Source of the DNA: DASYKT01 sp963718105
GTDB lineage: Bacteria; Acidobacteriota; Blastocatellia; Pyrinomonadales; Pyrinomonadaceae
Length of the DNA stretch: 64,000 nt
Assembly: GCA_963718105.1 (NCBI GenBank)
Contig: OY970352.1
Coordinates: 3,286,001 to 3,350,000 of the forward strand
Direction of reading: 5' to 3'
This document shows positions 16,860-25,865 of this stretch, one piece after another. The translations under genes and the position numbers were made by a program. The notes beneath the pieces were generated by a model. That model worked only from the letters and a program-made list of their open reading frames with translations. It had not been told where the DNA came from and searched no databases. Position 1 is the stretch's first letter, and every line of letters begins with the position of its first letter.

Positions 16860-17483
16860 TTAATCACAATTGGGAACACCCATCCAACAGGGATATTGAT
16901 CGACCACAATATGCCCGACAAAAAATGCGAATACCAGAAAGATGCCGGCCGCCAGAATAAGATTTAAGGGGCTGGCTGCCAGACCGTTCCCGACGCGGAT
17001 ACTTTGCCCGATCGGCCGGAGGATAATTATGAACGCGACCGGCAGCAGCAGGGCCAGCACAAGTACGATCAGAGAACCGATCACATCCGGCTTGTCCGGA
17101 TCCGGATCGTCAAGCCAGGCAGCAAACGGCGGTTCTATCCCAAACTTGAACAGAAAAAACATGATCGTCATTGGCAGGGCGAGGATAAAACTGACGATCG
17201 CCGCTCGCCGCGAATTTGAGATCTTTTCGTTCATAGAATTTCTTTGAGTAAAATGGAACAAATGCTCCGTGATGACTCCCGCGCAAGTGTTAAAACAGAG
17301 GCTGAGGACGAATCCAAATGCCGTCCCTGCTCCTTCCGCACTCTTTACCCGTTCTCTCCAAAGATCGTCAAAGGTCTGCATCATCGATTCACCAAACCGC
17401 TCGCGGAAAGGCTTTGGGTAAAGAGCGACTAATTTTCTATACAGCTTTCGGAAAGCCGAATATAGTTCATCCGCCATAAGCAA
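16860..17483 (-). CDS. Membrane protein with permease-type N-terminus (paralogue 1)
   Basis: A 207-residue protein, paralogous to the next gene in the operon. Shared features are FRKLYRKLVALYPKPFRERF, GESMMQTFDDL, a basic loop, then four membrane helices beginning with RRAAIVSFILALPMTIMFFL. It overlaps the end of padR by 17 bases. The pattern of padR followed by proteins with this N-terminus is common in Acidobacteriota, where the downstream protein is usually a large macrolide-exporter-like permease. Here both products are short, so they are either degenerate permease relatives or a distinct small family under PadR control. Confidence 0.7.
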   Translation of the reverse strand: MLMADELYSAFRKLYRKLVALYPKPFRERFGESMMQTFDDLWRERVKSAEGAGTAFGFVLSLCFNTCAGVITEHLFHFTQRNSMNEKISNSRRAAIVSFILALPMTIMFFLFKFGIEPPFAAWLDDPDPDKPDVIGSLIVLVLALLLPVAFIIILRPIGQSIRVGNGLAASPLNLILAAGIFLVFAFFVGHIVVDQYPCWMGVPNCD

Positions 17484-17829
17484 ATGTTTTTGGTAAAAGC
17501 TCGCGTTCGTTCGTTATCGTCACCAGATGCCTCAAACGATCGAGCTCTTCGGCCAGGGCCCGTTCACCGGCGCCGGTGATCTTGTAATAAATGCGCCGGG
17601 TGTCACTCGTATCGGGCATCTCGGGATCCGCGCGCTTGTCGCTTTCAACGACCAGCCCGGCATCGAGCATTCGCTTGAGCGACCCGTAAAGCGTCCCGGC
17701 GCCCATTCTAACCTTTCCCTGCGAATCGGTTTCGACCTCTTTCATTATTCCGTAGCCGTGTCGCTCGCCGGTGGAAAGCGCGAGCAGGATATGAAAGACA
17801 GCCGGAGTTAAGGGCGTTTGGTTATTCAC
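17467..17829 (-). CDS. PadR-family transcriptional regulator
   Basis: A 120-residue winged-helix protein of the PadR family (LTPAVFHILLALSTGERHGY, GAGTLYGSLKRMLDAGLV, and a C-terminal dimerisation helix with YYKITGAGERALAEEL). Members repress their own operon and respond to small molecules such as phenolics or drugs. The gene starts with GTG and has no Shine-Dalgarno; a promoter with TTGACA and TATAAT lies so close that the message may be leaderless. A perfect 8-base-arm palindrome sits inside that promoter, which strongly suggests autoregulation. The gene overlaps the next one by 17 bases. Confidence 0.92.
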   Translation of the reverse strand: MNNQTPLTPAVFHILLALSTGERHGYGIMKEVETDSQGKVRMGAGTLYGSLKRMLDAGLVVESDKRADPEMPDTSDTRRIYYKITGAGERALAEELDRLRHLVTITNERELLPKTFAYGG

Positions 17830-17837
17830 GATGTTAG

Positions 17838-17864
17838 ATTATATCCGTTGCGGATATATGTCAA
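17838..17864 (-). promoter_or_regulatory. padR promoter with embedded PadR operator
   Basis: On the minus strand TTGACA (17864-17859), a 15-base spacer and TATAAT (17843-17838) precede the GTG by eight bases. The palindrome TATATCCG-TTG-CGGATATA (17840-17858) fills the spacer and overlaps the -10 box. Bound PadR would block polymerase directly. The TATATC/GATATA type of half-site fits PadR-family operators. Confidence 0.75.
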
Positions 17865-17873
17865 GCTTTTTGG

Positions 17874-18104
17874 GGCAGAAACGCCACAGTTATGGAGCGT
17901 GCTCATGATCTTTCAAATTTTCAGGCAGAAACGCGACAGTTATGGGGCGTGCCTCATGATTCAAGTTTTCAGGCAGAAACGCGACAGTTATGGAGCGTGA
18001 CTAATAATCTATTGAATTACATTTACCGAGTCAAAAGGTCGAATTTGTTCCTTTATACCCAGACCCTAATTGAAAACACGCTCCATAACTGTCGCGTTTC
18101 TGCC
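17874..18104. repeat. Family B cluster: three direct copies and one inverted copy
   Basis: 28-base arms beginning GGCAGAAACG lie at 17874-17901, 17924-17951 and 17972-17999, all in the same orientation, and one inverted copy lies at 18077-18104. The bases between the first three are also alike (CTCATGAT...TTTTCA), so a unit of about 49 bases has been duplicated in tandem. The copies differ by single bases (CGCCACAG, TGGGGCG). Only three direct copies and very similar spacers rule out a CRISPR array. Confidence 0.9.
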
Positions 18105-18141
18105 TTTTTCTCTTAAATCTACATCAACTCGCTAAATAAAA

Positions 18142-18176
18142 CTTGACAATGACACACTCAACTATTATCCTAATAT
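18142..18176 (+). promoter_or_regulatory. HAIR-like HspR operator overlapping the dnaK promoter
   Basis: CTTGACA-N7-ACTCAAC (18142-18162) matches the HAIR inverted repeat CTTGAGT-N7-ACTCAAG at 11 of 14 positions with correct spacing. It overlaps a TTGACA -35 box (18143-18148); TATCCT at 18166 gives a 17-base spacer for the -10. An HspR-type repressor gene lies at the end of this heat-shock cluster, which makes the site credible. Confidence 0.65.
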
Positions 18177-18249
18177 AACTTTCAGATGGGTTGTATTGAC
18201 TTTATTAACGCCAGCATTCTGAAGGGCGAATTCATTATTGGAGAATTAT

Positions 18250-20199
<1,950 letters not shown>

Positions 20200-20216
20200 G
20201 GTAAGCACGTGAATCG

Positions 20217-20267
20217 AAAATAGTGAATCGTGAATCGGAAAACCAGTTCATGATTCACTATTTTTTT
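20217..20267 (+). terminator. Intrinsic terminator after dnaK
   Basis: AAAATAGTGAATCGTGAA (20217-20234) pairs with TTCATGATTCACTATTTT (20247-20264) with one mismatch, followed directly by a T-run to 20267. It would end or attenuate the dnaK transcript before the downstream genes. Confidence 0.75.
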
Positions 20268-20321
20268 GAGAATATGGTTTAATCAGAAACACTAATTACA
20301 CTCAGCTTTTTGGTGATTGTT

Positions 20322-20561
20322 ATGACGATTCAACTGGATATCGATACACAGGTTTTGAGCGATCTTGATGAAGCACTTGGTTTGCTGAATGAAGATCGCG
20401 ACAATGTTGTTCGCGAAGCTTTTGCCGAACTTGTGAAAAAGAAAAAACGTGAAGCTGAAGTAGCTCGTCGATACGCCGAATCTTACGCGAAACAGCCTCT
20501 CCAGCCGGACGAATGGGAGGTCGATGAAGAACAGCAGATCGAGGCTTGGAAAGATCTATGA
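20322..20561 (+). CDS. Ribbon-helix-helix-type antitoxin (MazE-like partner)
   Basis: A 79-residue acidic protein. The first 45 residues (MTIQLDIDTQVLSDLDEALG and DNVVREAFAELVKKKK) look like a ribbon-helix-helix DNA-binding domain. The C-terminal part, rich in Asp, Glu and Trp (EWEVDEEQQIEAWKDL), would wrap the toxin. It ends in an ATGA overlap with the MazF-like gene, the usual arrangement for antitoxin-toxin pairs. The ATG at 20322 is preferred over an upstream TTG at 20310. It likely represses its own operon. The pair lies between dnaK and dnaJ. Confidence 0.82.
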   Translation: MTIQLDIDTQVLSDLDEALGLLNEDRDNVVREAFAELVKKKKREAEVARRYAESYAKQPLQPDEWEVDEEQQIEAWKDL

Positions 20562-20878
20562 ATCGTGGCGACGTGGTCTGGCACAAATTTAAGGAACCGG
20601 ATAAGACGCGGCCGGTTTTGGTTTTGACGAGAAACGGAGCGATCCCGACCTTGAATGCGCTCACAGTCGTACCGATAACCACTTCAATCAGGGACTTGCA
20701 GTCACATGTAGTACTGACGGAAGAAGATGGAATGAATGAACCGTGCGCGATCAATTTAGATCTGATCCAGACAGTCGCAAAGGATAAGCTTGGTTCCTAT
20801 ATTACGCATCTATCTGATGATCGTAGGAGCGAAGTTTTTGAAGCGATCAAATTCGCTTTCGGTTTTGACAGAATATAA
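20558..20878 (+). CDS. MazF/PemK-family toxin
   Basis: A 106-residue protein with the MazF/PemK fold pattern: NRGDVVWHKF, the RPVLVLTRN strand, LTVVPITTSIR and INLDLIQTVAKDKL. Such toxins are ribonucleases that cut messages at short sequence motifs and are held inactive by the upstream antitoxin. The start ATG at 20558 overlaps the antitoxin stop (ATGA). An upstream in-frame TTG at 20546 is less likely. The position inside a heat-shock cluster suggests insertion as a cassette; the dnaJ start lies only 47 bases after the stop. Confidence 0.88.
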   Translation: MNRGDVVWHKFKEPDKTRPVLVLTRNGAIPTLNALTVVPITTSIRDLQSHVVLTEEDGMNEPCAINLDLIQTVAKDKLGSYITHLSDDRRSEVFEAIKFAFGFDRI

Positions 20879-20925
20879 TTTTATTTTCGACAGATAGTTA
20901 TTGTTTTATTTTAACTTATCGAAAA

Positions 20926-22098
20926 ATGGCTAAAACTAATACAGATTATTACGAGGTCCTGGGTATTAAAAAGGGCGCGACGGCGGACGAGATCAAAAAA
21001 GCTTATCGCCGCCTGGCGCGCAAGCATCACCCTGACGTAAATCCTGGCGACAAATCCGCGGAAGATAAATTCAAGGGGATCACCGAAGCTCACGAAGTCT
21101 TATCCGACGAAAAGAAACGCAAGATCTATGACCGTTTCGGATATTATTCCGACCAACTGACCGCAGATTCCATGCCCTTTGGCGCGGGAACGGCGGGCTC
21201 ACCCGGCGGCTTTGATTTTTCGGGTTTTAACTGGGAATCTTCCGGAGCACAGAGCGGGTCTGGTTCGAGTTTCCGCGATATTTTTTCCGACCTTTTCGGC
21301 GGCGGCGGCGGCGCAGGCACGCGGCGCGAACCGGAGCCTCCGCGCGTGCAGCCAAAACGCGGCGCGGATATTGAAATTCCCCTGGCGCTTTCGTTTGAAG
21401 AATCGGTCAAAGGCTTGACCACAAATATTACCGTCAATCGCTCCGAGCAATGTTCGCGCTGCAACGGCGCGGGCGATACGGGCGGCGCGGTCATTACCTG
21501 CCCGACCTGCAAAGGAGCGGGACAGGTGCAAAAAGTTGGCGGCAGATTACAGTTTGCGCAAACCTGCCCGGATTGCAGCGGCACGGGACGCCGGCGCGAA
21601 CCCTGCACCGTTTGTCACGGCAAGGGCACCACGCCGAAAACCGAACAGGTAAAGGTACGCATTCCCGCCGGGGTCGATACCGGCTCGCGCGTGCGGATAC
21701 CGAAAAAGGGCCATGGCGGACGCCTCGGTGCGCCCCCGGGCGATCTCTTTATCATTACCAATGTCGGCAAGCACAAATATTTCACCCGCAAAGGCGACAA
21801 CATCTATGTGACAGTGCCGATCACCGTTCCGGAAGCCGCGCTGGGCGCACGGATCGAAGTGCCTACCGTGGAAGGAAAAGCACAGTTGAAAATTCCTGCC
21901 GGAACACAGTCCGGCCAAAAGTTTCGCTTAAAAGACAGAGGAGTGCCATCCCTGCGCAATACGGACATGCACGGCGACCAGTTCATCGAAGTGCAGATCA
22001 CGCTGCCGAAAGTTATCTCAGAAGAAACCAAAGAAGTTTTGCGGCAGTTTGAAAAAACGAATCCCGAAAATCCCCGGAAGGTAATGGGGCTGGAATGA
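20926..22098 (+). CDS. dnaJ: Chaperone DnaJ
   Basis: A 390-residue co-chaperone. The J-domain (residues 6-75) has the HPD motif in RKHHPDVNPGD; a Gly/Phe-rich region of about 60 residues follows. The zinc-binding domain has all four CxxCxGxG motifs (CSRCNGAG, CPTCKGAG, CPDCSGTG, CTVCHGKG), then the two substrate-binding beta domains. It stimulates DnaK ATPase and delivers clients. Normal order would place it next to grpE and dnaK; here a toxin-antitoxin pair intervenes. No Shine-Dalgarno is evident before the ATG, and the upstream 47 bases are A+T rich, so it may have its own promoter. Confidence 0.97.
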   Translation: MAKTNTDYYEVLGIKKGATADEIKKAYRRLARKHHPDVNPGDKSAEDKFKGITEAHEVLSDEKKRKIYDRFGYYSDQLTADSMPFGAGTAGSPGGFDFSGFNWESSGAQSGSGSSFRDIFSDLFGGGGGAGTRREPEPPRVQPKRGADIEIPLALSFEESVKGLTTNITVNRSEQCSRCNGAGDTGGAVITCPTCKGAGQVQKVGGRLQFAQTCPDCSGTGRRREPCTVCHGKGTTPKTEQVKVRIPAGVDTGSRVRIPKKGHGGRLGAPPGDLFIITNVGKHKYFTRKGDNIYVTVPITVPEAALGARIEVPTVEGKAQLKIPAGTQSGQKFRLKDRGVPSLRNTDMHGDQFIEVQITLPKVISEETKEVLRQFEKTNPENPRKVMGLE

Positions 22099-22099
22099 C

Positions 22100-22177
22100 G
22101 GGTAATTGGCGGTTGGTAATTAGTAATTGGTAGTCAGAAAAACCGCTAACCAATTACCAACTACTAATCACCAATGA
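22100..22177. repeat. Imperfect inverted repeat between dnaJ and hspR
   Basis: A block of GGTAATTGG/TTGGTAATTAGTAATTGG words (22100-22131) faces inverted words ACCAATTACCAACTACTAATCACCAAT (22148-22175). It could form a long A+T-rich hairpin and might reduce read-through from dnaJ into the repressor gene. Confidence 0.65.
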
Positions 22178-22184
22178 CTACTTT

Positions 22185-22571
22185 ATGAAACGCAAGGTTA
22201 AAACTTATACGATCAGCGCCGTGGCGGAGCTTTATGAGATCCACCCGCAGACCTTGCGCCTCTACGAACGCGAGGGGTTGCTGAAGCCTTCGCGCTCCGA
22301 AGGCAACACACGCCTCTATACCGATCCCGATCTGGAACGCCTGGAAGTCATCTTGTCTCTAACGCGCGACCTCGGCGTGAATCTCGCGGGCGTGGAAATC
22401 ATTTTGAATATGCGCGAAAAGATGGATGAAATGCAGCGCGAATTTGAACGCTTCTTTGATTACCTGCGCAACCACGCCAAAGAATTTTCCACCTCCGGCG
22501 AACCGCCTTCCGATTCCGAAGCGCTGGTTCCCGTCTCAAGAATTTCCATCATTCATAGAAGGAAGAATTAA
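22185..22571 (+). CDS. hspR: HspR-type MerR-family heat-shock repressor
   Basis: A 128-residue protein with an N-terminal MerR winged helix-turn-helix (TYTISAVAELYEIHPQTLRL, YEREGLLKPSRSEGNTRLYT, about residues 6-55) and a coiled dimerisation helix, without metal-binding cysteines. Location after dnaJ and the motif EIHPQTLRLYEREGLL match HspR, the repressor that binds HAIR sites and uses DnaK as co-repressor in actinobacteria. A HAIR-like site precedes dnaK here, which supports the assignment. HrcA/CIRCE is not seen in the cluster. Confidence 0.87.
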   Translation: MKRKVKTYTISAVAELYEIHPQTLRLYEREGLLKPSRSEGNTRLYTDPDLERLEVILSLTRDLGVNLAGVEIILNMREKMDEMQREFERFFDYLRNHAKEFSTSGEPPSDSEALVPVSRISIIHRRKN

Positions 22572-22589
22572 GACTTTTGAATACGTTCA

Positions 22590-22743
22590 GCCGCCGCGGA
22601 GCGGTGTTGGATATTAGCCGTGGGCGAAAGCCACGGAATAGATCGCAACCAGAGCCCTCCCTTGTAGAGGGCAGCAGACCTTCCTACGCCCTTTCAGGGC
22701 TTTATTAATAAAATCTTTACCGTGGGCTTTCACCCACGGCTAA
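22590..22743. repeat. Intergenic nested hairpin repeat
   Basis: The outer arms are TTAGCCGTGGGCGAAAGCC (from 22614) and its inverse GGCTTTCACCCACGGCTAA ending at 22743. Between them are smaller hairpins such as AGCCCTCCCTTGTAGAGGGC and GCCCTTTCAGGGC. It sits between convergent hspR and arsC. The AGCCCTGAAAGGGC word recurs at 33383-33424. Confidence 0.75.
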
Positions 22744-23195
22744 TTTCCGCGATGCCCTTCGGCATCAATAAATCCGGCCAAACCAATCTGACCTTCCAGC
22801 CATTCTTTTATTTCATTCCTGACGCGGCGAAATATCAACATCCTCGAGGCCTCGTCGCCGATCATTTCAGGAGGCGGGTCTTCGAAAGTTTGGTGGATCC
22901 GAATAGCTTTGCCCGGGAAAATAGGGCAGGTTTCCCTCGCGCTGTCGCAAACCGTAATTACGTAATCAAACTCCTGTCCGGCAAATTCCTCAACGGATTT
23001 TGAGCGCTGGCCGGAAATATCTATCCCGATCTCGCGCATAACTTTTATCGCTTCAGGACGCACCTTGCTCGGCTTAAAACCAGCGCTTTCTACTTCAAAC
23101 ATCCCGCCCGCGAGATGACGCAGTAATCCTTCGCCCATCTGGCTGCGGGCGGAATTTCCCGTGCACATTATCAGGACGCGTTTTTTATCGCTCAT
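22740..23195 (-). CDS. arsC: Arsenate reductase, thioredoxin-coupled LMW-phosphatase type
   Basis: A 151-residue enzyme with the phosphatase-like P-loop C11-TGNSAR-S18 and the redox pair C83 and C90 in VCDSARETCP. This three-cysteine set defines the thioredoxin-linked ArsC class (as on plasmid pI258), which reduces arsenate to arsenite. It overlaps the upstream aquaglyceroporin gene by 11 bases, so arsI, the channel and arsC form one minus-strand operon. Arsenite made here could leave through the channel. Its 3' end runs into the intergenic hairpin repeat. Confidence 0.93.
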   Translation of the reverse strand: MSDKKRVLIMCTGNSARSQMGEGLLRHLAGGMFEVESAGFKPSKVRPEAIKVMREIGIDISGQRSKSVEEFAGQEFDYVITVCDSARETCPIFPGKAIRIHQTFEDPPPEMIGDEASRMLIFRRVRNEIKEWLEGQIGLAGFIDAEGHRGN

Positions 23196-23877
23196 CAGAT
23201 TTTCCTTTCAATAACCAGCGAAACAGGTAGGCAGCAAAAACGGCCGCCAAAAATTGCACCCCGATAAACGGCAGCACGTCCGCCGGGCGGACCCCGGCGA
23301 AGGTATCGCTCAGGCTGCGCGCCAGCGTCACGGCCGGGTTGGCAAAAGACGTTGAAGCCGTGAACCAAAATGCCGCTATTATATAAGTTCCCACCGCAAG
23401 CGGAATGGCGTTTGGACGCAGGCGAGAGCAGCACCGGATAACCGCCAAAAGACCGAAGGTGGCGATAAATTCACTGAGTAGCTGAGAGGCGCCGGTGCGC
23501 ACTTTTGTGGAAGCGAAAAACACCGGCAGATCGAACATCAGATTTGCCAAACCGACACCCGCCAGCGCTCCCGTAATTTGTGCAAACAAATAAGCGGGAA
23601 CCTCGCTCCACTTAAACTCTTTTATCAAAGCCGCCGAAACAGTGACCGCCGGATTAAAGTGCGCGCCGGAAATTTTTTCGAAGGCCGATATGAGCGCTAT
23701 CAAAGCTGCGCCCACGGCCAAACTATTCGCCAGCAAAGTAATCGCGGCACTGGCGGGGGCGCCGGCGGCCAATCGTTCGCCCATTATTCCGGAGCCGATG
23801 ATAGCCGCCAGCAAAAAAGCGGTGCCGGTAAATTCAGCCGCAGCACGCCTTAGATGGGGCAGCAGGTTTTGTTTCAT
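23185..23877 (-). CDS. MIP-family aquaglyceroporin, probable arsenite channel (AqpS-like)
   Basis: A 230-residue membrane protein with six helices and both half-membrane NPA loops: HFNPAVTVSA after helix 2 and FANPAVTLARS after helix 5. Operons joining an aquaglyceroporin to arsC (as in Sinorhizobium AqpS) replace the ArsB/Acr3 pump: arsenite formed by ArsC flows out through the channel. No pump gene is present here. Start ATG at 23877 gives MKQNLLPHLRRAAAEFTG and lies inside the arsI coding end (44-base overlap); a longer frame reaches 23940 but its extra residues are implausible. Confidence 0.9.
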   Translation of the reverse strand: MKQNLLPHLRRAAAEFTGTAFLLAAIIGSGIMGERLAAGAPASAAITLLANSLAVGAALIALISAFEKISGAHFNPAVTVSAALIKEFKWSEVPAYLFAQITGALAGVGLANLMFDLPVFFASTKVRTGASQLLSEFIATFGLLAVIRCCSRLRPNAIPLAVGTYIIAAFWFTASTSFANPAVTLARSLSDTFAGVRPADVLPFIGVQFLAAVFAAYLFRWLLKGKSDER

Positions 23878-24391
23878 TGATAGCTCCGGCTTCAAGTACG
23901 ATCTTCCCAGTCGTCGCGCAAAACTCGTTTCCCTTTTCATCGGTCACGCAGCAGGCGTTCGATTCTCCAGCTTTAGGGGCTTCAGCGAGGTTGTCTTCCT
24001 TGACGACGAAAACTTCCCACTCGTTATTGTCAGGATCGCGCACCCAGGTTTTGTCCTGCAGCGCGTAACAGCAATTGGTGTCCATTTCATCGCGCGTGAT
24101 CAAACCCTGTTCGACCCAGCGTTCGCGCATGGCTAAGACGTCTTCGGTCGAAGCCACCTGAATACCGAGATGCGACAGAGCTCCCCCACCTGAAATGCCC
24201 TCGAATTGCGCCTGATTGAGCGTAAAATTCAGCGGTGGGTTTTGCACATCGAATTTCGCATAGCCGGTGCGGACCTTGCTCGGTTCTATACAGAACATCT
24301 TTTTATAAAACTCAGTACTCTCTTCAACATTGCGCACCTTGATAGCCAAATGTGCTTTTAAGATTTCGATATTTTTGGTTTCGGTTGACAT
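23834..24391 (-). CDS. arsI: ArsI/CadI-family glyoxalase-fold protein, probable C-As lyase
   Basis: A 185-residue vicinal-oxygen-chelate protein. His14, His74 and a Glu in NEWEVFVV are the expected metal ligands, and the vicinal Cys107-Cys108 in MDTNCCYALQDKTWVRDP is the arsenic-binding pair of ArsI, which breaks the carbon-arsenic bond of methylarsenite. More cysteine pairs follow near the C-terminus (SNACC, KACCG), as often in this family. The start ATG at 24391 has AGGAG nine bases upstream. It is the first gene of the arsI-channel-arsC operon. CadI-like proteins share the fold, so the exact substrate is inferred from context. Confidence 0.88.
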   Translation of the reverse strand: MSTETKNIEILKAHLAIKVRNVEESTEFYKKMFCIEPSKVRTGYAKFDVQNPPLNFTLNQAQFEGISGGGALSHLGIQVASTEDVLAMRERWVEQGLITRDEMDTNCCYALQDKTWVRDPDNNEWEVFVVKEDNLAEAPKAGESNACCVTDEKGNEFCATTGKIVLEAGAINETKPAAPSKACCG

Positions 24392-24411
24392 ATTTTTTGC
24401 TCCTTTATAGA

Positions 24412-24435
24412 TCAAATACGGTTTACCGTATCTGA
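24412..24435. promoter_or_regulatory. Palindromic operator of the ars divergent region
   Basis: TCAAATACGG-TTTA-CCGTATCTGA is a 10-base-arm palindrome with one mismatch; the core ATACGG-TTTA-CCGTAT is perfect. It lies 20 bases before the arsI start. A minus-strand TTGACA at 24470-24465 with TAGTTT 17 bases on would put the arsI transcription start at this palindrome, so an ArsR dimer bound here would block the operon. Confidence 0.6.
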
Positions 24436-24486
24436 ATAATTAAACTACTCCTGCATTTCATATATGTCAAGCCATATTCCATATGT

Positions 24487-24501
24487 TATAATAATTTTGT
24501 G
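24487..24501 (+). promoter_or_regulatory. arsR -10 box (leaderless candidate)
   Basis: A perfect TATAAT (24487-24492) lies only six bases before the GTG at 24499 and nine before the ATG at 24502. No Shine-Dalgarno is visible. Transcription would begin at or next to the start codon. The -35 region is weak on this strand. Confidence 0.55.
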
Positions 24502-24903
24502 ATGGCAAAAGAAAAGGCGTTTGATATCGGATTGTTTTTTGCGGCGCTGGCAGACCGTACGAGGCTGCGGCTGATCAACCTGATCGGCGATGATGAGGTA
24601 TGCGTTTGTTTCCTGGTGGAAGTGATCGGGCCCAATCAACCCAAGATCTCGCGCCATCTGGCCTATCTGAAACGGGCCGGCCTGGTCAGCGTCCGGCGCG
24701 ACTGGAAATGGGCGCATTACCGGCTCATCGAGCTCCAGGATCCGCAAGCAGCCCGCGTTTTTAGCGACGTCAAAAAATGGCTAAAAGACGACCCTGAAAT
24801 GCAACAGGACCGAAAACATCTGGTAAAAATGTGCTGTCTGTCGCCGGCAAAACAGCCGGTCAGGATCCAGGGGGCGCCAAAGCCTTCCCAAATAAGCGTT
24901 TAA
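24502..24903 (+). CDS. arsR: ArsR-family metalloregulator
   Basis: A 133-residue winged-helix repressor. The DNA-binding region is ADRTRLRLINLIGDD and QPKISRHLAYLKRAGLV, and the arsenite-sensing cysteines are in EVCVCFLVEV, the classical CVC motif on the recognition helix side. Further C-terminal cysteines (VKMCCLS) may help bind arsenic. It is divergent from the arsI operon and probably represses both. The start is ATG 24502, or GTG 24499 directly before it. The TATAAT so near the start points to a leaderless message. Confidence 0.93.
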   Translation: MAKEKAFDIGLFFAALADRTRLRLINLIGDDEVCVCFLVEVIGPNQPKISRHLAYLKRAGLVSVRRDWKWAHYRLIELQDPQAARVFSDVKKWLKDDPEMQQDRKHLVKMCCLSPAKQPVRIQGAPKPSQISV

Positions 24904-24961
24904 CCGGTTATCTTTGGCCACCGGTCAATCTGACCATTCGGCTGAAAGTAATTCTTTTATT

Positions 24962-25029
24962 TTGACAAAAGCGTGTCCGATTTTATAAACTGTTTATGGT
25001 AGTTTATAAATGTTAAACAAACCGGTTTG
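24962..25029 (+). promoter_or_regulatory. Promoter of the DUF4388 gene and a 12-base palindrome
   Basis: TTGACA (24962-24967), a 16-base spacer and TATAAA (24984-24989) form the clearest sigma-70 promoter of the window. CAAACCGGTTTG (25018-25029), a perfect palindrome, lies in the leader 20 bases before the ATG and could be an operator. Confidence 0.55.
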
Positions 25030-25048
25030 ACATTTGGAATAAGAACTA

Positions 25049-25810
25049 ATGAAAACAGTTGTAGAAGCACCCTTCACCGGACAATCAGTCGAAGCCGTTT
25101 TGCTCGATGCCGATCTGTTCGTGAAATACAAGCATCCGGAACGGGCCGTGGCGCTGCTGAATCAGGCGATCCAGCGCAGCCCGCGTTCTATCTCTCTGCG
25201 CGAAAAATTGCGTGATGTTTTTATTTCGCTCAAAGAACCGACCGAGGCTTCGAAGCAATGCCTGGCGCTGGCAAATCTTTATATCAACCGCGAGGATTTT
25301 GAGAAAGCTTACGACCGGCTGCAGGAAGCCAAGCTGCTCGACCCGCGTGTCTCGGTTGCGCCGGGCCTGGAAGCCATCCGCCGCGCGCGCCGCCCGGATT
25401 TTGAAGCCACCAAGAGCCATGCCCCGGTAGAAGTGCGCAAAGATTGCGCGCTGGCCGGAAACCTGGCGCTGGTCAGCTTGTTTGACGCCGTGCATGTGAT
25501 CGAAAATTCCGGCATGACCGGACTCCTGATCCTGAGGTCCGACCGGTACAACGGCAGCATTGCTTTTAACGAAGGCAAGATCGTCGATGCCGAAGCGCAG
25601 GGCCACAACGGCAAAGCCGCCTTCCGCCAGATACTGGAAATAAACAGCGGCTCGTTTGAATTCAACACGTCGGCGGATGAATTTCCGATCGTCATCAGCG
25701 TCAGCGCCAACACCAATTTCCTGCTCGACCTGCTGGCCGAAATGGATACGGAAAGAATGATGCGCGAGATCACCGAAGAAGACGAAGAATCTGAATTTTT
25801 AGAAGTTTAA
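25049..25810 (+). CDS. TPR-like and DUF4388 (PATAN) domain protein
   Basis: A 253-residue protein. Residues about 20-110 form helix pairs of the TPR type (VKYKHPERAVALLNQAIQRS, ALANLYINREDFEKAYDRLQ). The C-terminal 120 residues (LAGNLALVSLFDAVHVIENS, GMTGLLILRSDRYNGSIAFN, EGKIVDAEAQGHNGKAAFRQ) match the DUF4388 or PATAN domain found in PatA-like and gliding or GTPase-associated regulators of many phyla. It has no enzyme motif, and a role in regulation or polarity is only suggested by relatives. It has a strong promoter of its own and is followed by a clear terminator, so it is a single-gene unit. Confidence 0.8.
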   Translation: MKTVVEAPFTGQSVEAVLLDADLFVKYKHPERAVALLNQAIQRSPRSISLREKLRDVFISLKEPTEASKQCLALANLYINREDFEKAYDRLQEAKLLDPRVSVAPGLEAIRRARRPDFEATKSHAPVEVRKDCALAGNLALVSLFDAVHVIENSGMTGLLILRSDRYNGSIAFNEGKIVDAEAQGHNGKAAFRQILEINSGSFEFNTSADEFPIVISVSANTNFLLDLLAEMDTERMMREITEEDEESEFLEV

Positions 25811-25865
25811 AAAGAATCTCTCTGATAAAGAGTGATGCAAAGCGGAGTAGTCCTACCCGTTTAAT

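Noticed and set aside
17874..18104. Possible CRISPR array
   Set aside because: Only three direct copies, spacers of about 22 bases that are similar to one another, and the same arm found elsewhere as inverted pairs. No cas genes in the window.
17818..18116. Short open frames over the family B cluster
   Set aside because: They translate the repeats themselves (QAETRQLWS-type units) and have no ribosome site.
18120..18249. CIRCE element (HrcA site) before dnaK
   Set aside because: No TTAGCACTC-N9-GAGTGCTAA-like sequence is present; the inverted repeat there fits HAIR instead.
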